From assembly GCA_014584575.1 (NCBI GenBank), contig JACTMP010000073.1, positions 62,001 to 126,000 of the forward strand: a stretch of DNA of 64,000 nucleotides, read 5' to 3'. How positions within the stretch are numbered: position 1 is the first letter of the stretch; the number at the start of each line of letters is the position of its first letter. Below, piece after piece: positions 8,646-16,849 of the stretch. Made by a program: the position numbers and the translations under genes. Source of the DNA: Chloroflexota bacterium. Lineage in GTDB: Bacteria; Chloroflexota; Anaerolineae; Promineifilales; Promineifilaceae. The notes under the pieces are model-generated. The model was not told the DNA's origin. It did no database searches and saw nothing but the letters and a program-made list of their open reading frames with translations.

Positions 8646-9860
8646 TCAACTAGAAATAGGAATAGACACAACAACGGTCGTGCCTGCGCCGGGTTCGCTT
8701 TCAATTTCGACGGTGCCGCCGAGTTGGGCGGCGCGTTCGCGCATGGCCTGAAGACCGTAACCGCCAGTTAATGGTGAAGGCGTTGCACGGCTCATGCCGA
8801 CGCCGTTATCCTGCACATCCAGGATGATGACATCGGCCATGTAGGAAAGGGTGATTTGCACGGCCGTTGCCTGTGCATGTTTCCGTATATTGTTCAATGA
8901 TTCCTGGGCCGCCCGCAGCAACGTCACCTCCACATCCGGGTGCAGCGGTATGGGTGTGCCGGTGGTGATGGAATTGACGGGGATGCTCGTCTCCTCTTGC
9001 CAGCGCACGGCCGTGCGCTGAATCGCTTCTGGCAACGCCTGGTTTTCCAACGATTCCGGCCGTAAATCCTGCACCACCCGCCGCGCCTGCTCCAGACTGT
9101 TGCGAGCCGTCGTCCGTGCCCGTTGCAGATGCTTTTGTGTGGTTTCCTGGTCATCAGGCAGCGCCTGTTCGGCCGCTTCCAGGTGCATGACAATGCTGGT
9201 GAAGCCCTGCGCCAGCGTGTCGTGAATTTCCCGCGCCAGCCGCTGCCGCTCTTCTAATATGCCCTCATGCCGTTTGCTCTTTGCCAGTTCCGTTTGCGTC
9301 ATTTCTAGTTGCTCAATCAACTGCCGCCGCTGCATACTTTGGTTAATGATGGCCGACATCCAGGCGCCTAACAAAATGCTGGCAGCGGCAGCAAACAGAT
9401 AAATCCAGACAATCGGATTGTTCAGAGAAATGGGCTGTCCCGCGTCGCGGGATTGCTGGACAATAATGGCGGCTGTGAGCAGCAACGTGGCGATGATGGC
9501 ATAGGGGATGGGCAGGTGACGGAAAATCTGGCTAAACAATCCGGCCAGGACAAAGTAATAAGCAGGCGACAGACCAACGAGTAAAAACCAGAGGCCAATA
9601 TCACCGAGGAGGACGATGAATTGGCGATACGGCCGTACCTCCCGCACCTTGCCGCCGCCGTAAACCAGCCGAAAGCCAACGCCATGCCACAATAGCAACA
9701 CGGCCGTCAGCCCCAACGGTTGCCAGACAGTCCCGTCACGGCCGTCGTCCACCAGCATGAACAAGGTGGAAACGGCCACCGACACATAAAAAATGGTCGT
9801 CCACAGCCAATCCCACTTGATCCAGACATCAGGTTGTTGGTGACGGTTTGTGTTTACCAT
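8646..9860 (-). CDS. Membrane histidine kinase (HisKA_3/NarX-DesK type)
   Basis: 404 residues. The N-terminal half holds about six membrane helices (about residues 20-170) with no large sensory loop, so it probably senses within or at the membrane. A short coiled linker leads to the dimerisation/phosphoacceptor motif RLAREIHDTLAQGF (His213). The HATPase domain shows NNIRKHAQA (N box), DNGVGM and GGYGLQAMRERA (G boxes). The ATG at 9860 is preferred over a longer frame because upstream codons lie in a perfect palindrome. Organisation next to an ABC-2 exporter and a LiaF-like protein resembles LiaFSR/DesK-type envelope-stress systems. Confidence 0.9.
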   Translation of the reverse strand: MVNTNRHQQPDVWIKWDWLWTTIFYVSVAVSTLFMLVDDGRDGTVWQPLGLTAVLLLWHGVGFRLVYGGGKVREVRPYRQFIVLLGDIGLWFLLVGLSPAYYFVLAGLFSQIFRHLPIPYAIIATLLLTAAIIVQQSRDAGQPISLNNPIVWIYLFAAAASILLGAWMSAIINQSMQRRQLIEQLEMTQTELAKSKRHEGILEERQRLAREIHDTLAQGFTSIVMHLEAAEQALPDDQETTQKHLQRARTTARNSLEQARRVVQDLRPESLENQALPEAIQRTAVRWQEETSIPVNSITTGTPIPLHPDVEVTLLRAAQESLNNIRKHAQATAVQITLSYMADVIILDVQDNGVGMSRATPSPLTGGYGLQAMRERAAQLGGTVEIESEPGAGTTVVVSIPISS

Positions 9861-9868
9861 GCGCTTGC

Positions 9869-9901
9869 AAGTGCGACGCCCTTTGAAAGGGCGTCGCACT
9901 T
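9869..9901. repeat. Perfect 16-bp-arm palindrome between the ABC permease and kinase genes
   Basis: AAGTGCGACGCCCTTT, one G, then its exact reverse complement. It lies 8 bp before the kinase start and 9 bp after the permease stop. With no U-tract it looks more like a REP-type hairpin or processing site than an intrinsic terminator. Confidence 0.8.
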
Positions 9902-9910
9902 AGTGTAACA

Positions 9911-10651
9911 CTACTCCCAACGAAAGGTGAACCGGGAAATGATGAGGCCGAGGATGAGCACGGCCGTAATGACGGCAACGGCCGTCAGATTCCACACCCC
10001 GCGCAGCCACAAGTCTTCCAGCAAAATGACCACCTGCGTCAGCGGCAGCACTTTGGCAATCTCTTGCAACCCTTCAGGCATAATAAAGCGGGGCATGGCC
10101 GCGCCAGAGAGAAAGAGCATAGGGAAAAAGATCGCCATGCCCACCGCCTGCGCCGTGCGCGGCGTGGGCATCACCCCCGCCAGCACAAAACCAATGGCAA
10201 AAAAGCTAAACGCACTCAGCAAAATCCCCGGCAATATCATCACATCGCCGCCGCTGGGCAGGCGCAAATCAAGCAGCAGCAGCCCGGTAATCACCAGCAA
10301 GGCGATACCCAACAGGGCGATGATGGTTTGCGCCGCCACCTGCGACCAGAGAATGGACTTGGACTGTACCGGCGTGGCTCGTAAACGGCGCAATACACCA
10401 TTTTCCCGATAGGTGGCCATGCTGATGGGAATACTTAACATGCCAATGGTGCCGATGATCATGCCGATGTAGCCGGGTACCGACAGGTCTACCTGCCCAT
10501 AGCCGCCCAAAAAGGTTTCCGGCTCATTGCCAAAGATGAGGCCAAACAAGATCATCAACATGACGGGAAAGGCCAGAGTGAAAAAGAGGCCAATGGGTTC
10601 GCGTAGTTGTAGTTTGAGTTCCGAATAAGTGAGTTTGAGAAAAGGTTTCAT
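9911..10651 (-). CDS. ABC-2 type exporter permease
   Basis: 246 residues with six hydrophobic helices and the ABC-2 membrane layout: N-terminal KLTYSELKLQLREPIGLFFTLAFPV, then paired helices with a periplasmic loop near SGAAMPRFIMPEGLQ. The ATG at 10651 is chosen because GGAG lies six bases upstream; an upstream frame runs into the ATPase gene. It forms the membrane half of an exporter with the ATPase encoded immediately upstream. With the kinase/regulator it suggests export of, or resistance to, a membrane-active compound; the substrate is not deducible. Confidence 0.88.
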   Translation of the reverse strand: MKPFLKLTYSELKLQLREPIGLFFTLAFPVMLMILFGLIFGNEPETFLGGYGQVDLSVPGYIGMIIGTIGMLSIPISMATYRENGVLRRLRATPVQSKSILWSQVAAQTIIALLGIALLVITGLLLLDLRLPSGGDVMILPGILLSAFSFFAIGFVLAGVMPTPRTAQAVGMAIFFPMLFLSGAAMPRFIMPEGLQEIAKVLPLTQVVILLEDLWLRGVWNLTAVAVITAVLILGLIISRFTFRWE

Positions 10652-10691
10652 GGTTGTCTCCACAGGTGGACGATTTGGGAAAATCGCCCAC

Positions 10692-11603
10692 CTAATTTCG
10701 TATTGCCCGGCCTGTGAGGGCCAGGAACACATCTTCCAGATTGGCTTGCTGCACGCGCAGGTCATGGGGGGCGATGTTGTGTTGAGCCAGGGCAGCGGCG
10801 ACGTTTGCCAGCAGCGGGCCGCGGCCGGTGACGGTTACTTGCTGGTTCTGCTGGTTCACGGCCGTGACCCCCGCCACCGCACGCAGCACATCCGCCTCAA
10901 ACCCGTTCGGGGTGGTGAAATGCACCTGAGTTTCGCTCTGCAATTGGGCGACCAGGTTTGGGGGTGTGTCCAGGGCAATGACACGGCCGTGATCAATAAT
11001 CGCCACCCGATCTGCCAACGCCTCAATCTCGTCCATAAAATGGGTGATCAACACCACCGTCTTGCCTTGTTCCCGAATGGCACGTACCAGGTCCCAGGTG
11101 GCGCGGCGCGCCTGCGGGTCCAGCCCCGTTGTCAGTTCATCCAAAAAGACGACCTCCGGGTCATTCAGCAGCGCCAACGAGATAAAGAGGCGCTGTTTTT
11201 GCCCACCGGACAGATTGCCAAACTGGGCCTGGCGCTTTTCGGCCAGCCCCCATGTTTCCAGCAGTGGTTCCCAGGGCACGGTGCGCTCATAAAACGAGGC
11301 GTACAAATCCAGCGCCTCCCACACCTTCATGCGGTCAGGCAGGGCCGCTTCCTGTAATTGCACGCCAATGCGGTTGCCTAGTTTTTTCGGTTCGGCTTGC
11401 GGATTCATGCCCAGGACGGAAACTGAGCCGCCATCGGGTTGGCGCAGGCCAATGATGGATTCGATGGTGGTGGTTTTGCCCGCCCCGTTGGGGCCGACGA
11501 TACCGAAGATTTCACCAGGTTGCACGGTTAAGGATACATCATCAACGGCCTTGGTACGGCCGTATGCCTTGCGCAAATTTCTCACTTCAATAATAGGGTT
11601 CAT
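10692..11603 (-). CDS. ABC transporter ATP-binding protein (drug-exporter type)
   Basis: 303 residues. Walker A GPNGAGKTT (37-45), ABC signature LSGGQKQR, Walker B VVFLDE followed by the D-loop TTGLDP, and the switch His in LITHFMDE are all present. A C-terminal extension of about 80 residues after the nucleotide-binding domain is typical of DrrA/CcmA-like exporters. It is followed 40 bp later by its permease. It probably belongs to one minus-strand unit with the LiaF-like gene (12023-11649), permease, kinase and regulator. Confidence 0.92.
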   Translation of the reverse strand: MNPIIEVRNLRKAYGRTKAVDDVSLTVQPGEIFGIVGPNGAGKTTTIESIIGLRQPDGGSVSVLGMNPQAEPKKLGNRIGVQLQEAALPDRMKVWEALDLYASFYERTVPWEPLLETWGLAEKRQAQFGNLSGGQKQRLFISLALLNDPEVVFLDELTTGLDPQARRATWDLVRAIREQGKTVVLITHFMDEIEALADRVAIIDHGRVIALDTPPNLVAQLQSETQVHFTTPNGFEADVLRAVAGVTAVNQQNQQVTVTGRGPLLANVAAALAQHNIAPHDLRVQQANLEDVFLALTGRAIRN

Positions 11604-11622
11604 CAGATTTTTCCCAGAGGCA

Positions 11623-11643
11623 GGGCGGCCACAAGGGCCGCCC
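11623..11643. repeat. GC-rich hairpin between LiaF-like and ABC ATPase genes
   Basis: GGGCGGCC and GGCCGCCC with a 5-base loop, in a longer imperfect repeat (GGTAGGGGCGGCCC...). It could end or attenuate the transcript of the upstream 124-residue gene; no U-tract is visible. Confidence 0.5.
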
Positions 11644-11648
11644 CTACC

Positions 11649-12023
11649 TTAGCGGCGGCTGCCCAACCAGACCGCGATACCACCAAAAATTAAGCCTAGC
11701 GGCCATAGCCCGCTCCAACTCAAATTGAACAGGAAGACACCCATCATCACCAGGGTAGCCAACCCGCCGATGAGCGGGCCGGTACTTCTGCTGGTGAGAC
11801 GGCCGTACCGCTGATATTCGGCCCACACGTGGCGCAGCATGGTGATGGCCGGTATGAGCAAAAACAGCGCCCACCAATTGTTCAATGAAAACTCTGTAAA
11901 GTTGCTGAGCAATAGTCCAATGCCCACCACAATCAAAACGAGAGCCATAATCCAATTGCTGCCCTTGTCTGCGGCTACCCTTTCTTTTTCTTCATATTTC
12001 AACTCTTTCATTTCGTCGCCCAT
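11649..12023 (-). CDS. Small membrane protein with LiaI/LiaF-like transmembrane region
   Basis: 124 residues with four short hydrophobic helices (about 24-42, 48-64, 80-95, 100-120) and a charged N-terminus. The pattern LVLIVVGIGLLLSNF ... WWALFLLIPAI matches the LiaF/LiaI-like transmembrane domain, whose proteins modulate envelope-stress kinases. AGGAG seven bases before the ATG supports the start. Its position at the head of the exporter/kinase/regulator run suggests a sensory or inhibitory partner of the kinase at 8646-9860; this is inference. Confidence 0.72.
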   Translation of the reverse strand: MGDEMKELKYEEKERVAADKGSNWIMALVLIVVGIGLLLSNFTEFSLNNWWALFLLIPAITMLRHVWAEYQRYGRLTSRSTGPLIGGLATLVMMGVFLFNLSWSGLWPLGLIFGGIAVWLGSRR

Positions 12024-12260
12024 GTTTATTCTCCTGCTGCAACTTTGCCCAGGGCAAAATGCAGTTTGGCGGTGGCAGACCTTTTGCAGACGCCTGCCGC
12101 CTGAATTTGATTAAGATGGGTACAGCTTACCGGTTGGCGCAGGGAAAGTAAGCCATCGAGGGATTGAATTTGGATGATGGAGAGGTGGATTGTGGGGTCA
12201 GTCAGGTGGTAACGGCCGTATCCACCAAATGGTTGATACGACGGTGTGGCCGGTGGCCGG

Positions 12261-12923
12261 TTATGGCGCTTCTGGCGCTTTTTTGCGGGAGGCAGACAGT
12301 TTGCCGCGCAAAAATTCAATGATTGCCGGCATGAGGGAAAGGATAAACACGCCCACCAGCATCAGACCAAAGTTTTTCTGGACAAGGGGTTGGGCGCCAA
12401 AAAAGTAGCCACTGAAAAGGGTGATAGACACCCAAATAGTATTGCCAATGATGCTGATGGGCAGGAAACGGCCGTACTCCATCGCCCCCAACCCGGCCAC
12501 AAGCGGCACAAAGGAGCGCATGATGGGCACAAAGCGGGCCAGGATAATCGCCTTGCCGCCGTGCCGGTCATAAAACGCCTGCGTTCGGGTCAGGTATTCG
12601 GGTTTCAGGTAGCGGTAACGGCCGTCAAAGGCGCGTGGCCCAATCAAACTGCCCCAAAAATAGTTCAACGAATCCCCCAAAATGGCCGCGGTGACAAACA
12701 AGAAAAACAAAACAACGATATTCAAAACATCCAGACCGGCCAACGCCCCCGCCACAAATATGAGCGAATCACTGGGCAAAAAAAGGGCAACCACCAACCC
12801 CGTCTCCACAAACACCACCGCAAACAACAGCAAATAAGCCCACACCCCCAACACATCTACCATCTCTGCCAGGTGCGCATCCAGATGAATGACAAAATCA
12901 AACAGCTGCGTCAAAATCTCCAA
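12261..12923 (-). CDS. DedA family membrane protein
   Basis: 220 residues, the usual DedA length, with the hallmark segments FVETGLVVALFLPSDSLIF, GDSLNYFWGS and the arginine-rich FYDRHGGKAIILARFVPIMRSFVPLVAG. DedA proteins are thought to be lipid scramblases/flippases needed for envelope homeostasis. No ATG is available in frame near the N-terminus; the best start is TTG at 12923 with GGAG eight bases upstream, both inside GGAGATT-like sequence. It lies 28 bp downstream of rsgA on the same strand. Confidence 0.85.
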   Translation of the reverse strand: MEILTQLFDFVIHLDAHLAEMVDVLGVWAYLLLFAVVFVETGLVVALFLPSDSLIFVAGALAGLDVLNIVVLFFLFVTAAILGDSLNYFWGSLIGPRAFDGRYRYLKPEYLTRTQAFYDRHGGKAIILARFVPIMRSFVPLVAGLGAMEYGRFLPISIIGNTIWVSITLFSGYFFGAQPLVQKNFGLMLVGVFILSLMPAIIEFLRGKLSASRKKAPEAP

Positions 12924-12950
12924 TCTCGCATCTCCATTGCCCGACGCAAA

Positions 12951-13892
12951 CTAATAAGCAGCATCATCCAATGCCTGATGCTCTTCACGCAGGCGCAGGT
13001 AACTTTCGTAGCGTTGGGGGGAAATGTCGCCGCGCTGCACGGCCGTGCGCACCGCACACCCCGGCTCATGGTGATGGCTGCAATCGCTAAAGCGGCAGTC
13101 GGCCACAAAGGGGGCGATCTCGCGGAAATAAGCGTCCACTTCCGACGGTTCCAGGTCATACAACGCCAGCCCGCGAATACCAGGGGTGTCGGCTACATAA
13201 CCACCCCCATCCAGCGCCAGCAGTTGAGCAAAGCGCGTCGTATGTGTCCCTTTGCCGGAATAAGTACTCACCTCGCTCACCTTTAGCCCCAGGCCGGGCT
13301 GGATAGCGTTCAACAAGCTCGATTTACCTACCCCTGATGACCCGGCCAGCACGGAAATTTTGCCCCGCAAACAGTCACGTAATACCTCAATTCCTTCCCC
13401 CGTTTTGACGCTGGTGTAGATGACCTGGTAGCCAATTTGGGCATACACATCAAACAGTTCCCGCGCTTTTTCCGGCTTTACCAGGTCTACTTTGTTGGCG
13501 CAGATCACGGCCGTCAGCTCATTCATTTCTGCCACCACCAAAAACCGATCCAGTTTACGCAGGCTGGGGAAGGGGTCCTTCACGGCAAAAACAAACACTA
13601 CCTGGTCTACATTGGCGACCAACACCTGTTCCTGGTCGCTACTCAGTTCACGGTCGCGGGCCGACGGCCGTGAACGGGACAACACACTCTTCCGTTCCGC
13701 CACCTCTTCAATGATGCCCGTGCCATCCGCGTTCAGGGAAACGCTCACCCAATCCCCCACGGCCACAATGGAGCTTTCCTGCCACTCCTTCTTCAACCGC
13801 CCCGGCAACTGCGCCACAATCTCGCCGCTGCCCGTCTCCACGGTGAAGAAGCCACTAATCGCTTTGATGACACGGCCGTTTAGTTGACTCAG
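12951..13892 (-). CDS. rsgA: Ribosome small-subunit-dependent GTPase RsgA, probable CTG start
   Basis: A circularly permuted GTPase that assists 30S maturation. Order: OB-fold (GDWVSVSL, GIIEEV), G4 NKVDL, G1 AGSSGVGKSS, switch region GKGTHTT, G3 DTPG, then a C-terminal zinc knuckle (CRFSDCSHHHEPGC). An in-frame GTG at 13841 would delete the first OB strand. The conserved sequence GRVIKAISGFFT continues upstream to a CTG at 13892, which has GGAG eight bases before it, while a stop closes the frame shortly beyond. No ATG, GTG or TTG fits that position, so CTG initiation is the best reading (313 residues). Confidence 0.85.
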   Translation of the reverse strand: MSQLNGRVIKAISGFFTVETGSGEIVAQLPGRLKKEWQESSIVAVGDWVSVSLNADGTGIIEEVAERKSVLSRSRPSARDRELSSDQEQVLVANVDQVVFVFAVKDPFPSLRKLDRFLVVAEMNELTAVICANKVDLVKPEKARELFDVYAQIGYQVIYTSVKTGEGIEVLRDCLRGKISVLAGSSGVGKSSLLNAIQPGLGLKVSEVSTYSGKGTHTTRFAQLLALDGGGYVADTPGIRGLALYDLEPSEVDAYFREIAPFVADCRFSDCSHHHEPGCAVRTAVQRGDISPQRYESYLRLREEHQALDDAAY

Positions 13893-14000
13893 ATGCTTTT
13901 CTCCTATGACCTACCGCCAATCTGCATGAATATGCCTGATTATAAGCCTGATTCTCGGCCATTAAAAGCCGAATCCGAACTTCGCCATGCCAAACGGCCG

Positions 14001-14028
14001 TTGACAACCAACCCCTTCCGCGTACAAT
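14001..14028 (+). promoter_or_regulatory. Sigma-70-type promoter for the C39-like two-gene unit
   Basis: TTGACA (14001-14006) and TACAAT (14023-14028) with a 16-bp spacer, about 40 bp before the first start codon. The -35 box directly follows an ACGGCCGT copy. Confidence 0.7.
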
Positions 14029-14070
14029 CAACGACAAACCCCCGCTTCCACAGAGACAAGGAGCGCAAAG

Positions 14071-14433
14071 ATGGTTATTGCCCTTTCAAGACCACCAGAA
14101 ACAGAAAATCTAAAGTTGGAAGTGAATATCTCCACAACCTTAGGCATTACAGCCGAGCAGGCACGGCGCAAGGTCATACGCTTTCTCATGGATAACATCA
14201 GCATGTTCTTGTCGCCACAAGCACCGCTGCTTGTGGTGGCCTCGTCTGAGCAAATTTTTTGGCGATTTCCAATCATTCTGAGCATGGGTCAGCAAGGGAG
14301 CCTGGGGCAGGTAGGGGAGATTGAGGTAGACGCTCACACGGGGGAATTGTTGTTGGATAATGACTCTCTGGTAAGGATGGAAGCAAATGCCCAACGGCTG
14401 GCTCAAAGTGCCACACATTCTACAGTCGGCTGA
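14071..14433 (+). CDS. Small protein of unknown function, partner of C39-like peptidase
   Basis: 120 residues. AAGGAG seven bases before the ATG makes the start strong, and a promoter lies just upstream. There is no signal peptide and no membrane segment; a predicted alpha/beta protein with VEVDAHTGELLLDNDSL-like C-terminal strands that resemble PepSY/cystatin-like small domains only vaguely. It overlaps the next gene by 47 bp, so expression is coupled. I do not recognise the family. Given its partner, it could be an inhibitor or substrate of the peptidase; this is inference. Confidence 0.7.
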   Translation: MVIALSRPPETENLKLEVNISTTLGITAEQARRKVIRFLMDNISMFLSPQAPLLVVASSEQIFWRFPIILSMGQQGSLGQVGEIEVDAHTGELLLDNDSLVRMEANAQRLAQSATHSTVG

Positions 14434-14848
14434 TGGCAAATGTTTGCAGGCATGTGCCTGCATGGTTCTGGCCTATCTACAAAGCCCCATTACCGAAGAC
14501 AAGATCAGTGAGTTATTCAACGCCAGCGCCTTTGGCGTGCCATCTTCACGCATCACACGCCTGCAACAATGGGGCTATCATGTCACTTATCGTTCAGCTT
14601 CACTTTATGAAGTGCAAACGTGGTTGGCTCAGGGGAAGCCAGTCATTGCCTTTGTAAACAGCCAGTTTTTGGATTATTGGACGGCCGTCTCTCCCCATGC
14701 CGTTGTCATCATAGGCAAAGATGATCAAAACATTTATCTGAACGACCCAGCCTTTGTCACCGCTCCTCAAATCTGCTCATTGGATGGCTTTCTGGCAGCT
14801 TGGGCTGAAATGGATGATGTTGTCGCTGTTATTAACAGGCTGTCCTGA
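14387..14848 (+). CDS. C39-like papain-fold cysteine peptidase
   Basis: 153 residues. Papain-like catalytic elements are in C39 order: Gln/Cys in ADGKCLQACACMVLAY, His in SPHAVVIIG and Asp/Asn in YLNDP. It has no ABC transporter domain and no signal peptide, so it is a stand-alone cytoplasmic C39-like protein rather than a bacteriocin exporter. The ATG lies within the upstream gene (47-bp overlap). Which bond it cuts is unknown; physical coupling suggests the 120-residue protein as partner or target. Confidence 0.75.
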   Translation: MPNGWLKVPHILQSADGKCLQACACMVLAYLQSPITEDKISELFNASAFGVPSSRITRLQQWGYHVTYRSASLYEVQTWLAQGKPVIAFVNSQFLDYWTAVSPHAVVIIGKDDQNIYLNDPAFVTAPQICSLDGFLAAWAEMDDVVAVINRLS

Positions 14849-14852
14849 TCTC

Positions 14853-15878
14853 TCAATCTCCCCAAAAAGACCGGGCGCCGGCAAAGGTATCATGCAAATG
14901 GGGCACGGCCGTCACCTCATCCACAAACACCCCATTCCGGCTGCGCGACGAGTGGATCATCTGCCAGCCGCCCAGGCTCATGCCCACGTGGGAAATGTGC
15001 CGGTGCGCACCTTCGCTGCCGAAAAAGAAGAGGTCGCCGGGCCGGTAGGGTGGTTCCACCGGCTGCCCGGCGGCAAACATCATGTCCGCGTCGCGGGGCA
15101 GGGTCACACCCGCCAGCCGGTACAACAATTGCACGTAGCCAGAACAATCTATGCCATACGCCGAAACACCTGCCCACAGGTACGGCACGCCGGTAAAACG
15201 GGGCGCATCGGCCACCAGTTGGGCGCGACAGGCATCAGCCGTTTGCGGCAAATCGGCCAGCGGGCGCAAATGGTCGGCGGGCAGCCAGCCGCCGGGCTGC
15301 CCGGCCCAGGTGATCTGCTGCCAGCCGTTATGGGTGTTGGTGGCGGTCACGGCCGTGCCCGCCAGCACCCGGTTTTCAATGCCCGCCTGCTCATCTGGTT
15401 CCGGGCGCAGCAGCGCCACCGGTTCACAAACCAGGTGCGTCGGCGCGGCCGGTGGCGCTTCTCCCAGATAGGGTGCATAGGCCCAGCCCAGGTAGCCATC
15501 CTCCTGGCGCACAAACAGCCAACGGCCGTCCGTTTGCAGCGGCTCCAGCAGCATCCCGTTCAGCAGGTAGCTGCCCGGCTCAGAGAGGAAACCTGGGTTG
15601 TTGTGCAGGCCGGTGATGGTGGTGCAGACAGCCAAATAACCCCGGTCTGGCTGGCGCAAAATGGTCACGGCCGTTGCGTCTAACACATATTCCGGGCAGG
15701 CTTCCGCCAGATGGGAGAGTACGGCCGTCAGCGTGTTCTCATCCAGCACCTTGCCAGATAGGGTGATACGGCCGTCGGTCACGGCCGTGACCTCCACCTG
15801 GCACACATGCACCCGCTTATCGGCAAACCGCCCCGCCACTTCCGCCAATGCCTCTTTCACTTGCTCATCCATCAGCAC
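14853..15878 (-). CDS. NlpC/P60 (C40) peptidase with BON-like and SH3 domains
   Basis: 341 residues. An N-terminal BON-like domain (about 5-78), two bacterial SH3 modules (about 80-140 and 148-205) and a C-terminal NlpC/P60 domain. Catalytic residues are Cys245 in GIDCSGYVQ, His297 in HISHVGM and a third polar residue near His309. Such enzymes cut the D-Glu/diamino-acid bond in peptidoglycan stem peptides. No signal peptide is evident from the first ATG (15878; an ATG at 15872 is also possible), so recycling or non-classical export is possible. Its 3' end nearly abuts the convergent C39-like gene. Confidence 0.87.
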   Translation of the reverse strand: MLMDEQVKEALAEVAGRFADKRVHVCQVEVTAVTDGRITLSGKVLDENTLTAVLSHLAEACPEYVLDATAVTILRQPDRGYLAVCTTITGLHNNPGFLSEPGSYLLNGMLLEPLQTDGRWLFVRQEDGYLGWAYAPYLGEAPPAAPTHLVCEPVALLRPEPDEQAGIENRVLAGTAVTATNTHNGWQQITWAGQPGGWLPADHLRPLADLPQTADACRAQLVADAPRFTGVPYLWAGVSAYGIDCSGYVQLLYRLAGVTLPRDADMMFAAGQPVEPPYRPGDLFFFGSEGAHRHISHVGMSLGGWQMIHSSRSRNGVFVDEVTAVPHLHDTFAGARSFWGD

Positions 15879-15895
15879 ACCTTCTTAAAAACGGT

Positions 15896-15999
15896 GTCAA
15901 GTGTTTAGGTGTCAGGTGTCAAGTTAGGTCTCCACCTGACACCTGACACCTGACACCTGACACATGCCACTTGCCACTTGCCACTTGCCACCTGCCACC
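15896..15999. repeat. ACCTGAC and TGCCACT heptamer arrays
   Basis: Heptamers ACCTGAC (about five, with GTCAGGT copies upstream in the opposite sense) run into TGCCACT/TGCCACC units. They fill the spacer between the C40 peptidase start and the MscS stop. Hairpin potential is clear for the first family. Confidence 0.85.
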
Positions 16000-16803
16000 T
16001 TAATCTGCCAACTGAATCCCCGCCTCCTGCAACCGTTCGTGTACCAGCGCTAGCAAGCGCGGACGCATCTCGGCGCCCATGCCAAAACGGGCTTTAGCCA
16101 GCAGTGTCAACTCCGTTTGCTGCCCCATTTCGCCCGACTCACTGATAATCCGCCAGGGTTCCACCAGGTTAGGCAGTAAGACGACTGCCTCTTTTGCCAA
16201 CGATTCCAGCACCGGCAGCGCCTCCGGCAGGTCACTGGCAGCCAGTTTAAGCGTAATCGTCGCCGGTGAAAAGAGGCCCCGGCTAAAGTTGCGCACCAGC
16301 CGGATTTCACCATTGGGCACTACCAATAGTTCGCCGCTGGGAGCGCGCAGCATGGTGGTACGCAGGTTGACCTTTTCCACAACACCTTCCACATCCAACA
16401 ATTCCACTTTATCACCCACGTCAAATGGGTCTTCAAAGAGGAAACTGATGCCGGTGAGAAAGTCGCTGATCAACGGCCGTGCCCCCAACCCAAACGCCGC
16501 GCTAAATAAACCAACCATCCAGATGAGCGTCTCGGCGCGGACAAACTGGCTGAGCGTGAGGATGAAGGCCGTGAGAAATGCCAGAAACGCAATCATACTG
16601 GCGATGAGGTTGTGTAGGGTCTGGTACCGTTCGGGGCGCATCTGCCGCCCTTGTTTAGAAAGTTGCCCTACGTGCAACAGCCGGTCGGCCAGACGCGAGG
16701 AGAGCCGGTACACCAGCCAGGCCAGCAAAAATAGCAGCGCCGCCCACAGGAGGTGGCTCCACCAGGTGTGGGTTGTCCAGAGATCGAGGAAAGGTTCGAG
16801 CAT
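16000..16803 (-). CDS. MscS family small-conductance mechanosensitive channel
   Basis: 267 residues. Three N-terminal membrane helices (about 15-38, 62-84, 93-112), the pore-lining helix FSAAFGLGARPLISDFLTGISFLFEDPFDVGD, then the MscS beta domain (VEKVNLRTTMLRAPSGELLVVPNGEI) and a C-terminal alpha/beta domain. It should open under membrane tension to release solutes after hypo-osmotic shock. It follows the GAF kinase gene by 35 bp on the same strand; a functional link is not established. Confidence 0.9.
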   Translation of the reverse strand: MLEPFLDLWTTHTWWSHLLWAALLFLLAWLVYRLSSRLADRLLHVGQLSKQGRQMRPERYQTLHNLIASMIAFLAFLTAFILTLSQFVRAETLIWMVGLFSAAFGLGARPLISDFLTGISFLFEDPFDVGDKVELLDVEGVVEKVNLRTTMLRAPSGELLVVPNGEIRLVRNFSRGLFSPATITLKLAASDLPEALPVLESLAKEAVVLLPNLVEPWRIISESGEMGQQTELTLLAKARFGMGAEMRPRLLALVHERLQEAGIQLAD

Positions 16804-16804
16804 A

Positions 16805-16849
16805 GTGGGTGATCCGTGACCCGTAATCGGATAACGGATTACGGATTAA
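16805..16849. repeat. GTAATCGGATAACGGATTACGG array
   Basis: Short heptamer-type array with self-complementary halves. It contains the stop codon of the GAF histidine kinase (16839-16841), whose last residues (VNP) are repeat-encoded. Confidence 0.7.

Noticed and set aside
9861-9899. Longer N-terminus for the histidine kinase starting at 9899
   Set aside because: The extra codons lie within a perfect palindrome; ATG 9860 gives a normal signal-anchor start.
12246-13286. 346-codon open frame on the plus strand
   Set aside because: It is antisense to DedA and RsgA, both with clear family motifs. Its composition is Gln/His/Arg-rich with no recognisable domain, as expected for an antisense shadow in GC-rich DNA.
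15896-15999. Possible CRISPR array
   Set aside because: Units are 7 bp and directly contiguous, with no unique spacers of 25-40 bp. No cas gene is in the window.
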